The translations under genes were made by a program, and so were the position numbers. A stretch of DNA of 64,000 nucleotides from NCBI GenBank assembly GCA_014529385.2, contig CM043957.1, positions 87,144,381-87,208,380 of the forward strand, given 5' to 3'. Positions 45,669 to 56,639 of this stretch are shown piece after piece (positions within the stretch are counted from its first letter, which is position 1; every line of letters starts with the position of its first letter). This DNA is from Adiantum capillus-veneris (taxonomy: Eukaryota; Streptophyta; Polypodiopsida; Polypodiales; Pteridaceae). The notes under the pieces are model-generated. The model saw only the letters and a list, made by a program, of their open reading frames with translations. It was not told where the DNA came from and did no database searches.

Positions 45669-47330
45669 TTAACCATGCTTGAGCAGACATCCTCGGTGGC
45701 TCTCTTCCCAAAAACCATCGTGTAACTCGTGATTCTCTGGAAGATGCGCTTGATGACCTTCGTAGATTTGCTTCTTCAGTGAGGGCACCCGAGGTGCTTT
45801 AAGTCTAGGTCCACATGTGACACATGCTCTGTATCCGCTTGTTTGAAGCCCTACATATATACACATGACAATAGATAAGCCTAAGAAAAACCAAGGTTTA
45901 TAGTGTTTAAGTTTGAGTATACATCACATGAGCATTCTGTTAGTACGAGATAGTCATGCATGGTCCACATTAGAATGCCTCTGATCAAAGCATTGTGTCA
46001 ACCTATGTGTCGACTCATATCCACCACTTCTATGCCAACCCACAATTGTTGTAGCTCTTCCAATAGTGGACAAAGATACTCATCCTCATTCTTCACTTTA
46101 TACCACCCCGACACAATCAAGCGTAGAAACAGGTGCCCCTTCTTGGTAGTCAACCACAAAGGAATGTTGTAGTTGACGATGACAACTGGCCATACACTAT
46201 AAGATGTTGACCTCTGACCAAATGGATTCACGCCATCCATGGCGAGGACGATGCGCAAATTTCGAGCTTCCTTGGCAAAATCCAGCCACGTGTCATCTAT
46301 ATATTTCCAGGTTGCACAATCTGCAGGAATCCGCAGCACACCATTTGAAGATCTATTCTCCTCATGCCATGATGCTAGGACGGCCATGGACTTATATTGG
46401 AAGAAATGCTTGATGGGAGGCAGCAGAGGAAAGATCGCAAAATTATTTTGGAATTTCTTGTTTGTGGAGATCTACTAGATATCTCTCGGAATCACATTTC
46501 GGACACTTCTCCATGTCTATGTATTTTCCTATGAAAGGAATGCAGTTGTTAGGACAAGCGAGAATCAAATTGTAATCCATCCACAAGTTTTGCAAGATCT
46601 TTCTTGCTTCCTCTCTGAAATCTGGCATCACATTATCAGCTGGCAATATGTGCTCTTTGAGCAATCTACACAGAGGAAAAAATACAGTACACTTGTGTAA
46701 GTAATCTATCAGATCATTATACGTCTATAGTTTTTTATTGAAGTAAACACATTGTAATAGATCACCCCAAAAGTGATGTGACGCTAGTGTCACTCCATCC
46801 AAACTTTGCCTGCATGTTGAAAAGAACCAAGAGCGCCTTCAATCTAAACACACGTGCTCCACCATACAATGGCGTATCGTCTTCACTTTTCATGTCATCA
46901 TAGATAAGCCTTTCTGAATCCATGATCGTCTCAATCATTTCATCAATCTTGGGCTCAAACATAGCCTCGTTGGGACGGTGGTCTCCATGATCACCCTCCG
47001 AGCTGTCAGAGGCTGCGTCTTGTGGCCTCACGAATGCTGCTTGACCAAAGCACCTGCGAGCACGTCTATTGGGTTGCAAGATTGCTGCATGTTGGCCAAC
47101 ATCAGAGTTTGACGAGTTGTAATTGGCAACAACTCGATCTATAATAGATGGGTCAAACTTGCCAAATTTGCAAACGTGCTGCAAAGAAACGCGTCTTGTC
47201 CTTCGCACATCATGTTTGCATTGATTACAAGGACATAAGATCCTTGTTGATAGATAGGTGTTTTGATTGGACGGCCCACATCGTCGTCACTATTCATAAT
47301 GAATGTAAAAACCTTATAGGACCTGGACAT
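45669..47330 (-). pseudogene. CACTA (En/Spm) TNP2-type transposase, decayed
   Basis: On the minus strand the N-terminus carries the CPCNQCKHD zinc-finger motif of the transposase-associated domain (about 47215-47240), then PLYGGARVF and FNMQAKFGWSDTSVTSLL (about 46765-46830). Next come MPDFREEARKILQNL and ACPNNCIPF (46443-46664). The TNP2 core follows: RIPADCATWKYID, RIVLAMDGVNPFG, YSVWPVVIVNYNIPLWL (45998-46387). RGILMWTMHDYL comes next (about 45955-45985), and, after a probable intron or shift, GYRACVTCGPR and KKQIYEGHQAHLPENHE (45669-45866). This order matches plant CACTA transposases, which cut and paste by binding terminal repeats. The C-terminal half and the element termini were not located nearby. 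Frame changes make it non-functional. Confidence 0.88.
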
Positions 47331-47361
47331 AAATTTAATCTTCTATTGGCACCCTCCGTCG

Positions 47362-47364
<3 letters not shown>

Positions 47365-47406
<42 letters not shown>
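47365..47406. repeat. (CT)n microsatellite
   Basis: About 20 CT units, just upstream (minus strand) of the transposase start. Confidence 0.98.
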
Positions 47407-47408
<2 letters not shown>

Positions 47409-47784
47409 GATCACACTGTAAACTACCTCACATTCTCTAGTCATGTCCAATCCTCGCACATCTCGGTCTAAGGGTGCATGGAGATCAGAACCACCGGGTT
47501 ATAATCTCGTCTTTATTGGTCAATACCTATATCTGTGGGTACGAGAAATCTACACACCCATGTCTACATGACAATGCATGTAGTGGATAAAACCCCTTTG
47601 CCTCTTCTTTAGCTGTAGCAATTCACAGCTGCTTAACATCTTTTCACAACAGCTCCTTTACACTTGTTCGAGGGACATGCCCTAAAAGCTCTAATAGATA
47701 AGTACAGGTAGCATGTATATGATTACACCAAGTGGCCGCATCCGTGGAGAGGAAGAGAGAGATCACCATTGGCCTAACTCTAAA

Positions 47785-48190
47785 TTTAAACCGTAATCAT
47801 GAAGGTAATCTAGATCTAGCATAATCTTAAATCTAACATAGATCTAATCTTAAATCTAACGTAGATTTAATCTTAAATCTAACCTAAATCTAAATCTAAC
47901 ATAAACATAAATCTTATCTAATCTTAAATCTTATCATAATCTTAAATATAACATAAACCTATATCTAATCTAATTTTAAATCTAATCTAATCTTAAATCT
48001 AACATAAACCTAAATGTAATCTAACCTAAATCAAATTTAAACGTAATCTAACTTAAGTCTTAACCTAATCTTAAATCTAACATAAACCTAAATCTAATCT
48101 AATCTTAAATCTAACCTACCCCTAAATGTAATCTAACATAATCTTAAATCTAACTTACATCTAACCTAACCCTATATCTTATTATAACAT
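47785..48190. repeat. Degenerate AATCTAA/TAAATCT minisatellite
   Basis: About 400 bases built almost entirely of variants of AATCTAAC, TAAATCT, ATAAACCT and TAATCTTA in irregular order. It resembles a diverged telomere-like (C/A-rich hepta- or octamer) array but is not the canonical CCCTAAA unit. Confidence 0.88.
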
Positions 48191-48220
48191 TTAATTTCAT
48201 ATTTTCGCTAATTTTTTTAT

Positions 48221-48225
<5 letters not shown>

Positions 48226-48267
<42 letters not shown>

Positions 48268-48277
48268 TTTTCTCCCC

Positions 48278-48341
<64 letters not shown>

Positions 48342-48364
48342 CTATTTCTCTTTGCTTTCTCCTC

Positions 48365-48426
<62 letters not shown>

Positions 48427-48566
48427 GCTTTATATCTCTCTCTATCATTCTCCCTCTTTGTTTTATCTCTCTCTCTCAATGTGTGTGAGTATGCATTCTT
48501 TGTTTATGCATGTGTGTACATTCGATGTGTGTGTATGTGTGTGTTGTTTGTTTATACATGTGTGTA

Positions 48567-48616
<50 letters not shown>

Positions 48617-48660
48617 GACACATTGTGTGTGTGTGTGTGTGTGTGAGAGGGAAAGTGAGA
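48226..48660. repeat. Cluster of CT, ATCT and GT microsatellites
   Basis: Five CT runs (about 48226-48264, 48280-48323, 48369-48420, 48570-48613 and shorter ones), an (ATCT)n run at about 48322-48345 and GT-rich stretches to 48645. They are separated by short similar spacers such as TTTGTTTTCTCCCCTTAT. Confidence 0.95.
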
Positions 48661-48726
48661 AAGAGGGGAAGGGAACATGAGAGGGGGAGAGGGAAGGAGC
48701 ATACCTTGCTCTCCTTCCTCTCCTTG

Positions 48727-50100
48727 TGTGTGTAGCTGTTTTACCATAAATAGTAAGACATAATTGAACTTTTTACATTCAAAACACAGCTGGCTCGAGA
48801 GAGAAGGAATGATAAGTACAAAAAAAACTCAGTCTCAGAATCATCTTTGTACAATGTTTATATGAATGACGGTTCATTCCAGTATACAGATATCAAAAGT
48901 ACTTCCCTTTTCAAAAGTGTCTGTGTAATCATGTAAGGACAATTACTTTAAGCCAAAAAAACCTCCAAAGATAAGATAGAGTCCTTGCCTGCATCCATCC
49001 AAACAAAACAATAGATATGTTAGCCTTGAATGTGTTTTACAAGTATCAAGTGGACTATGCCAGTTGTTATCCATGTCCATCTTTAACAAGTTTTTTTAGA
49101 AAACTTCAAGCAGCCGTGGTCCAAAGTATTTACTTTATCACCTAAAGTGTAAGGTATTTTAGAAGGTCAGGTTGTATGGTTGATTATGCCCCCAAGAAAC
49201 ATGGTGGTTTTAATTTCATCAGGTTGTATGGTTGATTATGCCCCCAAGAAAAAAATTTCAGTTTTTCGCTTAAGTGCCATTATCAACATGGAAAAAAAGT
49301 GAATCTCGGGTATGAAAAAACCCTTTTTTTTAAAAAAAATGGTGTACGTGCAGTTAAGTAATGACCAGTTTTGAAAAGAAACCAGTAATTGTACCATAGT
49401 AATGTTTCCAACAAAACCACCTTTACCATGTAATGCCAGTCAAAGCCAACCACTGTAGTGGTCCTTACCAAGCTGTAGCACGAGGAACAGAGCCCACCAA
49501 ACAGAGGTTCAATCACTTATATAATGCCCTGCTAAGTATAGTCATCCCTACTATTTAAGTACATTAAAAAAACCCTTTTTTTCCAAAAAAAAAACCTCCA
49601 GTTAAATAATGACTTGCTTTAAAAAAAACCGGTATAGTACCATAGTAATGCTCCCAAAAGAAACCATCTTTATCATGTACTGTCAATCAAAATCCGACCA
49701 GTATAGTGGTTCTTACCATGCTGTAGAACGAGGAACAGAGCCCACGAAACAGAGGTCCAATCACCTATATCATGCCATGCTAAGTATAGTCATCCCGACT
49801 ATTTAAGTACATTTGAATATTGGGAAAAAACCGTAAATAATGGGTATGAAAAACCCCTTTTTTTCCAAAAAAATTGTACCTCTAGTTAAATAATGACCAG
49901 TTTTGAAAAAAACCCTTAATAGTACCATAGTAATGCTCCAAAAGAAACCATCTTTACCATGTAATGCAAGTTTAAAGCCAACCATTGTAGTGGTTCTTAC
50001 CATGTTGTAGAAGGAGGAACAAAGCCCACCAAACAGAGATCCAATCACTTATATCATGCCATGCTAAGTATAGTCATCCCAATTATTTAAGTACACCATT
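48727..50100. repeat. Duplicated repeat unit, copy 1, with three tandem subunits
   Basis: The segment 48727-49170 is nearly the same as 54544-54985. It is followed by a tandem array of a 250-280-bp unit. A marker phrase GGAACAGAGCCCACCAAACA recurs near 49483, 49731 and 50009. Each unit also has ATGGGTATGAAAAACCCC and CCATGTAATGCCAGT. No known protein is encoded. Confidence 0.85.
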
Positions 50101-50629
50101 TGTTAAGTACATGCATTTTTATAAAACAATGCTTTACCATTTAATCAAAAAATGACAATAATGAGATTAGTGATGTTAAGCTTAGTAACCAACCTGCGTT
50201 GGCTGAGTTGTAAGCTCCATGCTTGGTGCAACAGAGATGAAAAAACACACAGTGCTTACTCTTGATGCAAGTAAAACACACGCAAAGCTAAGTGAGGGGC
50301 AGAATGTTCCCTCACCTCTTTAAATAGAAGAAGGACAGCTGGCCTCACTCATGGCTAATCGTCTGCAGCGTATTCTGAGTAGATCGAGCTCCCCTTGGGA
50401 AAATGTGGAAGAATAGCCGCCCGTAATACACAATAGATTAAACCCAAGTGCCTCACGGCAGTAAAAGATTGTAATAAGTATTTTTATCATGCTTTGTAAC
50501 CATCTCACCCTTCTAAGGGTCCTATCCCATGTTTCAAGAGTAATAGGTCCCCTTAAATAGAACTGGAGTATCGACAACCAAAATAATCCATAATCTGATG
50601 CTTAAAAAAGGCTACCAACAAGTGGTTAA

Positions 50630-50630
<1 letters not shown>

Positions 50631-50715
<85 letters not shown>
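50631..50715. repeat. (GT)n microsatellite
   Basis: About 42 GT units with one interruption. Confidence 0.98.
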
Positions 50716-50717
<2 letters not shown>

Positions 50718-50779
50718 CCGCCCTGTCCCAGGCACCGTACACAATGGGTCGATAGTAGGCCCATTGTAAATGGGCCTAC

Positions 50780-53700
50780 TACCTAATCAAAGAGATGAGA
50801 CTGTCAAGGTTAAAATGTAATTCATGCCAGTCATGTCGATTAAGTGATAGTAGAATTTTATCAATAATGTCATATCTATTGAAGCCATTAAGGCAGTACT
50901 TTTTAATAAGCATCTTAATATCTTCCCAAGCAAGAAGGTAGTTAGAAGAGGAGTAGATAATTTGATATAGTAGGCTGATACAAGTGCTAAGAGCTGGTTT
51001 GTGGAGTCTATTACTATTTCTTTTATGAACTCAGAAGAAGAAAGTTCCAAAAGATCTCTCTTCCATATAAATTTTCAGTCATACCCTCCAACACAGGGTA
51101 TATGAAGCAAAATAGAGAAGTTAAGGAATTGAACTAAAGTGCAAAAAAATCCATTCGGTGGTTTGAACATGTATAGAAGTTGGTTCTATTTTCAAGCAGT
51201 TAGGATATATCTAGTGGATCTCTTCAGAAAGGATTCTGTTGTTGATGCTCAATAAGTCATCCATATATTAGTAAGTGTGTCTGAACAGTAAAAGCTTATT
51301 ACTATTTTCTCCCATAGTTTTGAGAAACCACTTGTACTCGAAGAAAGCAAGGAATATATTACACATAAGCGGGGAGCAGGAAAATCCCATGGGGATGCCA
51401 AGGCTTTGGTTAAAACAATGTCCTCCAGAGATAATGGTACAGTTTTCAAGTAACCAAGATATATAGAAGCATAGCTTCTCTTCATTGAAGTGTGAGGGAT
51501 GTGAAGAGTTTGTCTTTTTAATCCATCACGGTTTTTTTGAAAGAGATATGTAGAAACAACTTCTTTTACTAGCATTAACAAAAGCTAGTTTGATAACGTG
51601 TGATAGTACATCTTTAAGCCGAAGATCTCCTTCTAAAGGAATATTCTCATAACATTGAGCAACATCTGCCAAGAAAAGATGAAATATGTGTTTAGGGAGG
51701 TTAAGAGAAACCTTAGTAGAGTTTTTTGTTATCCAAAAGGGGTTGTATTGTACTTGTAGAAAGTTATGGCAGATTTGTTTTCTAGATGCACATATAAGTT
51801 CAAACTTTCCTAATATAAGGTAAAGACAAAGAGTGATATCTTTGGTGATATCCGTGAAGATGCCATTTCAAGCATCTGATATCCATCTGAATTTATGTTT
51901 ATGAATCTTATAGGTAGGAAAAATTACTGGCAGTTTAGTATCCTTAAGAGAATATCCCAAATTTTCTAAGTGTTTAGAGATGTTATTGGTAACTGTTTGT
52001 AGAGAAGTATTGATTTTTGTGAACTCCTTACCGAATACTTGAGAATGAGCAACATTCCAGGCTAAGTTTTTACAAATAAGAGTGGGACAATTAGAGATTT
52101 TATCTAGACCAACAATGAACCATATCTTTGATATTTTTTGAAACTCATATGCGAGTTGTGGTGTTAGCCAAGAGTTATCTGTAGATAACCATTTCCTAGG
52201 TATGTGTGAGATTTTTTGAAAGAAGCATTCTTCCAGTACTCTAGTTAAGTCCAATAGGAATGTCTTCTCCAATCGGACAGAATTGACAAGGTCATTTAAG
52301 CAGCTAAGTAAAGTTGATAGAGCAAGATAAGGGACTTTTGGAAAGTTAGGTATGTGGTTAAGCCCTTTAGCCAAGATTTTTCGGACTTTGTTATTTCCAA
52401 TGATGGTAAGATCACAAGTACAAACATGCATACCATATGTATCAAAGTCTTTACAAAATGTGATAAATTGATTTTGCAGATGCATTCAAGGACTGAGTTA
52501 TGTCGAAGAAAATCATTAATGTAGACCAAATTTTTAACTGGTTTTTTATATTTCCATCCAATAAGTACATTGTCTAGTAGTTTGTGATTGCCAAAAACTA
52601 GGTCGAAGCACTCACAAAAAAGTGTTTTAGGATGTACCCAATCGAGAAGCTCATTCTGAAAGAGATAGTGTATGTAAATATAGTCATGGCTTGGAACTTT
52701 TTTGTTGAGAAACTTCCTTCCACATGGGCTCACAACAACCTGCAGTTATATCAATAATTACATTTCAAGAAGGTTCCTGATTGGTGTATTTCTGCCTCTT
52801 CCTCTAGTATAGCTACGAGATTTTCCTCAATCAGAAGACGAGCTAGGTGTCAGAAAAGAAGTAAAAGAGTTGGGGGTAGCAAGATAATTGGGTATTTTCA
52901 AAGAAGGGGAATCAGCTTCATCAATACATGTTTGAGTAAGCTAGTGATAATCTCTACACCTTTGTAATTGGCATAAGTGGTCAGATAGATCCCACGTTCA
53001 TCAGATTTTAGTTCTTTCAGAATATCTAGCATTAGTCCTCGAAAGATGTTGAAAGCAATCTGAGCGATTATTGTCTGTTTTGCTTGGCCACCTAACCAAG
53101 AGCAAATAAGGGAGAGATGAAAGTCCACTAGTTTCTCTGAGAAGAGTAGGTCTAGATGGTTGAGAATAAACCATATGGCATGATCGAACCACATGATGCT
53201 AGATTCGCATGAAGCTTTTGGGTCAAGAAACTTGCAGGCACATTTAACACAAGGCCGAAAAACATTTCAAATGGATTCTGTGTAGAAGTCAGGGTTGCTT
53301 TTGGCAAACTCCATGTTTCCCTTTGTTCGGATGTAGAGGCCGGTATTGGAAGGGCATTTGGAATGATCGACGAGGTTGAAGGGGGCTTTAATGAGCTCCC
53401 CTTTATCAAGAAACTGTCCACCTTTTAGAATTTTGAGTCTGCAGTCTTTAGTGATAGAGGCAGGGAGGTCAGCAAGGTAAACCCAGGTTTCACTTAGAAT
53501 AGGCGCTAAAAAAGCTTTGTTAGGTAGGACCCAGAATTGATGGTCTACCCCAAAGGATTCAATTTCAATTTGCCTAACAAGTAGGAAAGGAAAGACTTTA
53601 GAGATTTTTGGTACCATTTCTAAGAGGTTATTGCTCTGAAATTATTTAACAGCTTCTAGAGTAGCACTATCCCTACAAAAGATGCCACATGTTTGAGGGA

Positions 53701-54076
53701 TAGTTGGGGTAGCTGGGGTACTTATAAAGGTAGGATTGAGGCCGCATAGTTTCTTCAAAAAGTTGGACAGATCAACCCCAGAGGATGAGAATGAGGCGAG
53801 CTCTTCTTGATATTGTAAAGAGAGTATAGGAAGCCATGCTGTGTATTGGGAAATTAAATTAACACCTTCTTCGCAATCCTTATCCAAGGTAGCCAAAAGG
53901 TTGACCCAATCATTAAAGGATAATATGTGTAAGATAGAATTTTTTTTGTCTGAGGTAAGAGCTGAGTCATAAATTAGTTGAGAAGCATCCATGCTGCTAA
54001 TACATATGAGGACAAGAGATGTGGCCACAGAGACGTGTTCAGAGGATAATTTCAAACCTTGCGAGAGAGCAAGGGT
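50780..54076 (-). pseudogene. rvt: rvt-like reverse-transcriptase-related cellular gene, copy A, decayed
   Basis: A spliced minus-strand gene with a long N-terminal region and a single RT domain, without endonuclease, RNase H, integrase or LTRs. Exon a starts at 54076 behind a good acceptor (TTGTATATTGCAG) and reads on to about 52900, with TAA at 53642-53644 and TGA at 53267-53269 in frame. A short intron ends at the acceptor TAACTGCAG, and exon b starts at 52739. Exon b contains KGLNHIPNFPK, IWFIVGLDKISN, TYKIHKHKFRWISDA, then motif A ADVAQCYENIPLEG (51625-51670), motif B GIPMGFSCSP (51371-51411) and motif C YMDDLLS (51247-51268). After motif C come IKMLIKKYCLNGFNRYDII and a short tail. Both catalytic aspartates of motif C are kept. 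This layout fits rvt genes, domesticated RT-related genes known from fungi, protists, plants and some animals. Stops and shifts (near 52490, 51535, 51270) indicate a pseudogene. A divergent TE-type RT is the alternative. Confidence 0.68.
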
Positions 54077-54543
54077 CTGCAATATACAAATAAGTGAATG
54101 AGGATATGACTACTTAGTGTAGTAAGTAATACAACATTTGGCCTTTCTTGGTGGTAAAAAAGGTCTGATTCTAGCTGCTAAGGCTTTTTTAGGAGTACGT
54201 TCTTTTACGTAAAACTTAATTTGCTATAGAATCCTCGTATGATTCGCCGAGTTGTGTTTTACTTTCGTACGAGCTGTCATTCTAAAGTGTTTGTGATCCT
54301 GAAAGGAAATATATGAACATAGAATTAGTCATGTGGGTTGGGCCTGCAATCCTTAAACCGGCAAAGTCAGAGACTATGATAGCCGTGAGCAGGAGACCAG
54401 AAACACAGTCTATGAGGGGCCACCTAACACTAGTCAACCAGTTAAGGGTTTATAGACTGTGGATTCCACTTAGAACTATGCTTCAAGACTATTCTCTAAA
54501 GCCAATGTCCCGGTTTTTCAATAGAACGGAAAAACCTTATGTT

Positions 54544-56180
54544 TAGGACGTGTGTGTAGCTATTTTACCATAAATAATAAGACATAAATGAACTGTTTAC
54601 ATTCAAAAGACAGCTGGCTCAAGAGAGAAGGAATGATAAGTACAAAAATAACTCGGTCTCAGAATCATCTTTGTACAATGTTTATATGAATGAAGTTTCA
54701 TTCCAGTATACAGATATCAGAAGTACTTCCCTTTTCAAAAGTGTTTGTGTAATCATGTAAGGACAACTGCTTAAAGCCAAAAAAACCTCCAAAGATAAGA
54801 TAGAGTCCTTACCTGCATCCATCCAAACAAGAGAACAGATATGTTAGCCTTGAATGTGTTTTACAGGTATCAAGTGGACTATACCAATTGTTATCCATGT
54901 CCATCGTTAACAAGTTTTTAAAAAAAACTTCGAGCCTTGGTCCAAAGTATTTACTTTATCACCCAAAGTGTAAGGTATTTTGGAAGGTCATACTACCTTT
55001 AGAACTAGCTCCATTGATGAAGCTTCATATGCACTTTGCTATAAAGCAAAAGCCATATAAATGATATTTCTTTTCAGAATAATCAACAAGTTTTTTATTA
55101 TTTATAGATAAATTTAAACCTTAATTAGGGTTCTATGTCCTTCTCCTTCCTCAAGTGTTACTTACCTCCATTCTCTGATGAGTAAGCCTATTAGCAGAGA
55201 TCTTTAGATATAAGCCCGATGTCAAGCTAGACCAAGTGTGAAGATTGAGTGTGTGTTCTCAAAAAGGTATAGTTAGTATGCAGCAAGCCAATCAGCTAAC
55301 CCCCAATACATGTATATTTGCACCATAGTAAGCAATAGCGGTCTTTCTATATAGGCTTAGCCAACCCATACGATGTATTATACCTGTTGTAAACAGCAAG
55401 GAATGTTATGCCTCAGAAGTGCCATATTTTTCCATGGCCCACCACACGGTGGTTTTAATTTCATCAGGCTGTATGGTTGATCATGCCTCCCAAAAAAAAT
55501 AATGAATTTTTCGCTTGAGTGCCATTATCAACAATAAAAAAACAATGAATATCGGGTATGAAAAACCCTTTTTTTTAAAAAAATTGTTGTATTTGTAGTT
55601 AAGTAATGACCAGTTTTGAAAAAAACCAGTAATTATACCAGAGTAATGTTCCCAACAGAAACCACCTTTACCATGTAATGCCAGTCAAAGTCGACCATTG
55701 TAGTGGTCCTTACCAGGCTGTAGGATGAGGAACAGAGCCCACCAATCAGAGGTCAATCACTTATATCATGCCCTGCTAAGTATAGTCATCCCGATTATTT
55801 AAGTACATTGAATATTGGGTACGAAAAAACATAATGGGTATGAAGAACCCCTTTTTTCCATTTTAAAAAAAACCTCTAGTTAAATAATGCCCAGCTTTAA
55901 AAAAACCCGTAATAGTACCATAATAATGCTCCCAAAAGAAACCATCTTTATCATGTACTGCCAGTCAAAAGCCGACCACTGTAGTGGTTCTTACCATGCT
56001 GTAGAACGAGGAATAGAGCCCACCAAACAGAGGTCCAATCACTTATATCATGCCATGCTAAGTATAATCATCTCGACTATGTAAGTACATTTGAATATTG
56101 GGAAAAAAACCGTAAATAATGGGTATGAAAAACCCCTTTTTTTCCAAAAAAATTGTACCTCCAGTTAAATAATGACTATT
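54544..56180. repeat. Duplicated repeat unit, copy 2, with two tandem subunits
   Basis: 54544-54985 matches 48727-49170. A 450-base extra segment (about 54990-55443) follows, and then the array with marker phrases near 55731 and 56012. The right end of the array breaks into the rvt-like exon at about 56185. Confidence 0.85.
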
Positions 56181-56184
56181 CTTA

Positions 56185-56372
56185 ACTAGGAGAGCTAGAA
56201 ATTTTACCCATAGGTCAAATGAAATAAGTTGGACAAGAGACAAACTAAACTCCTTCGAAGCATCAAATATTAAGGCAAAGGCTTCTCTATCTTGTATACA
56301 TTTCAGAACAAGAAGAGAAGCAAGGGAAAGGGGTTCCACAGGAAGAGCGAGCCTATGGGAAAGGGAAACAAT
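56185..56372 (-). pseudogene. rvt-like gene, copy B, truncated exon
   Basis: The exon starts behind a clear acceptor (CATTTTTGCAG) at 56372. Its first 60 or so codons (IVSLSHRLAL..., LSLASLLVLKCI, LISFDLWVKFLALL) align with the start of exon a of copy A (TLALSQGLKL..., VSVATSLVLICI, ILSFNDWVNLLATL), including the same splice position. It is cut after about 62 codons by the tandem repeat array. It therefore represents a second, paralogous rvt-like gene whose downstream part has been lost or displaced. Confidence 0.62.
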
Positions 56373-56469
56373 CTGCAAAAATGACATTAGTTAGATTTTC
56401 GTATATTTGGAAGAGTTGAGTAGATCTGAAGATCTAATACATAGTGCTACATTTTTTTAAATTTTACAA

Positions 56470-56615
56470 CCCTATGTAGATAAGGCCTAATCCTAAGAGA
56501 GATATCAGGGAAGATCTTTTCTATTTCTTTAGCTAGTCGTAACTTCTCCGAAATCAGAGCTCTTTTCTCTGGGTCAAAGCAGACCTTAATTCTTACAGTG
56601 AGCTTTCCCAGGAAC
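56470..56615 (-). pseudogene. rvt-like gene, copy B, upstream exon
   Basis: Between an acceptor (TTTACCAG) at 56616 and about 56470, the minus strand is open and reads FLGKLTVRIKVCFDPEKRAL, then SEKLRLAKEIEKIFPDISLR. The charged helix and the KVCFDP phrase look like genuine coding sequence. The position right upstream of the copy B exon suggests an N-terminal exon of the same gene. Copy A has no counterpart in its remaining upstream sequence (54077-54543). The family assignment of this exon rests on context. Confidence 0.5.
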
Positions 56616-56639
56616 CTGGTAAACAGAAGTAATAACTTG

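Noticed and set aside
47785-48190. True interstitial telomere repeat
   Set aside because: No exact run of TTTAGGG or CCCTAAA is visible. It is kept only as a degenerate minisatellite.
48265-48735. 156-codon frame of Ser-Leu repeats
   Set aside because: It is a translation of CT microsatellites. The same holds for frames across 20148-20351, 34565-34909, 45080-45439 and 50553-50786.
51625-51670. Telomerase reverse transcriptase
   Set aside because: Motif A resembles TERT superficially, but the GIPMGFSCSP motif B and the downstream IKMLIKKYCLNGF segment fit rvt-type proteins better, and TERT-specific N-terminal motifs were not seen.
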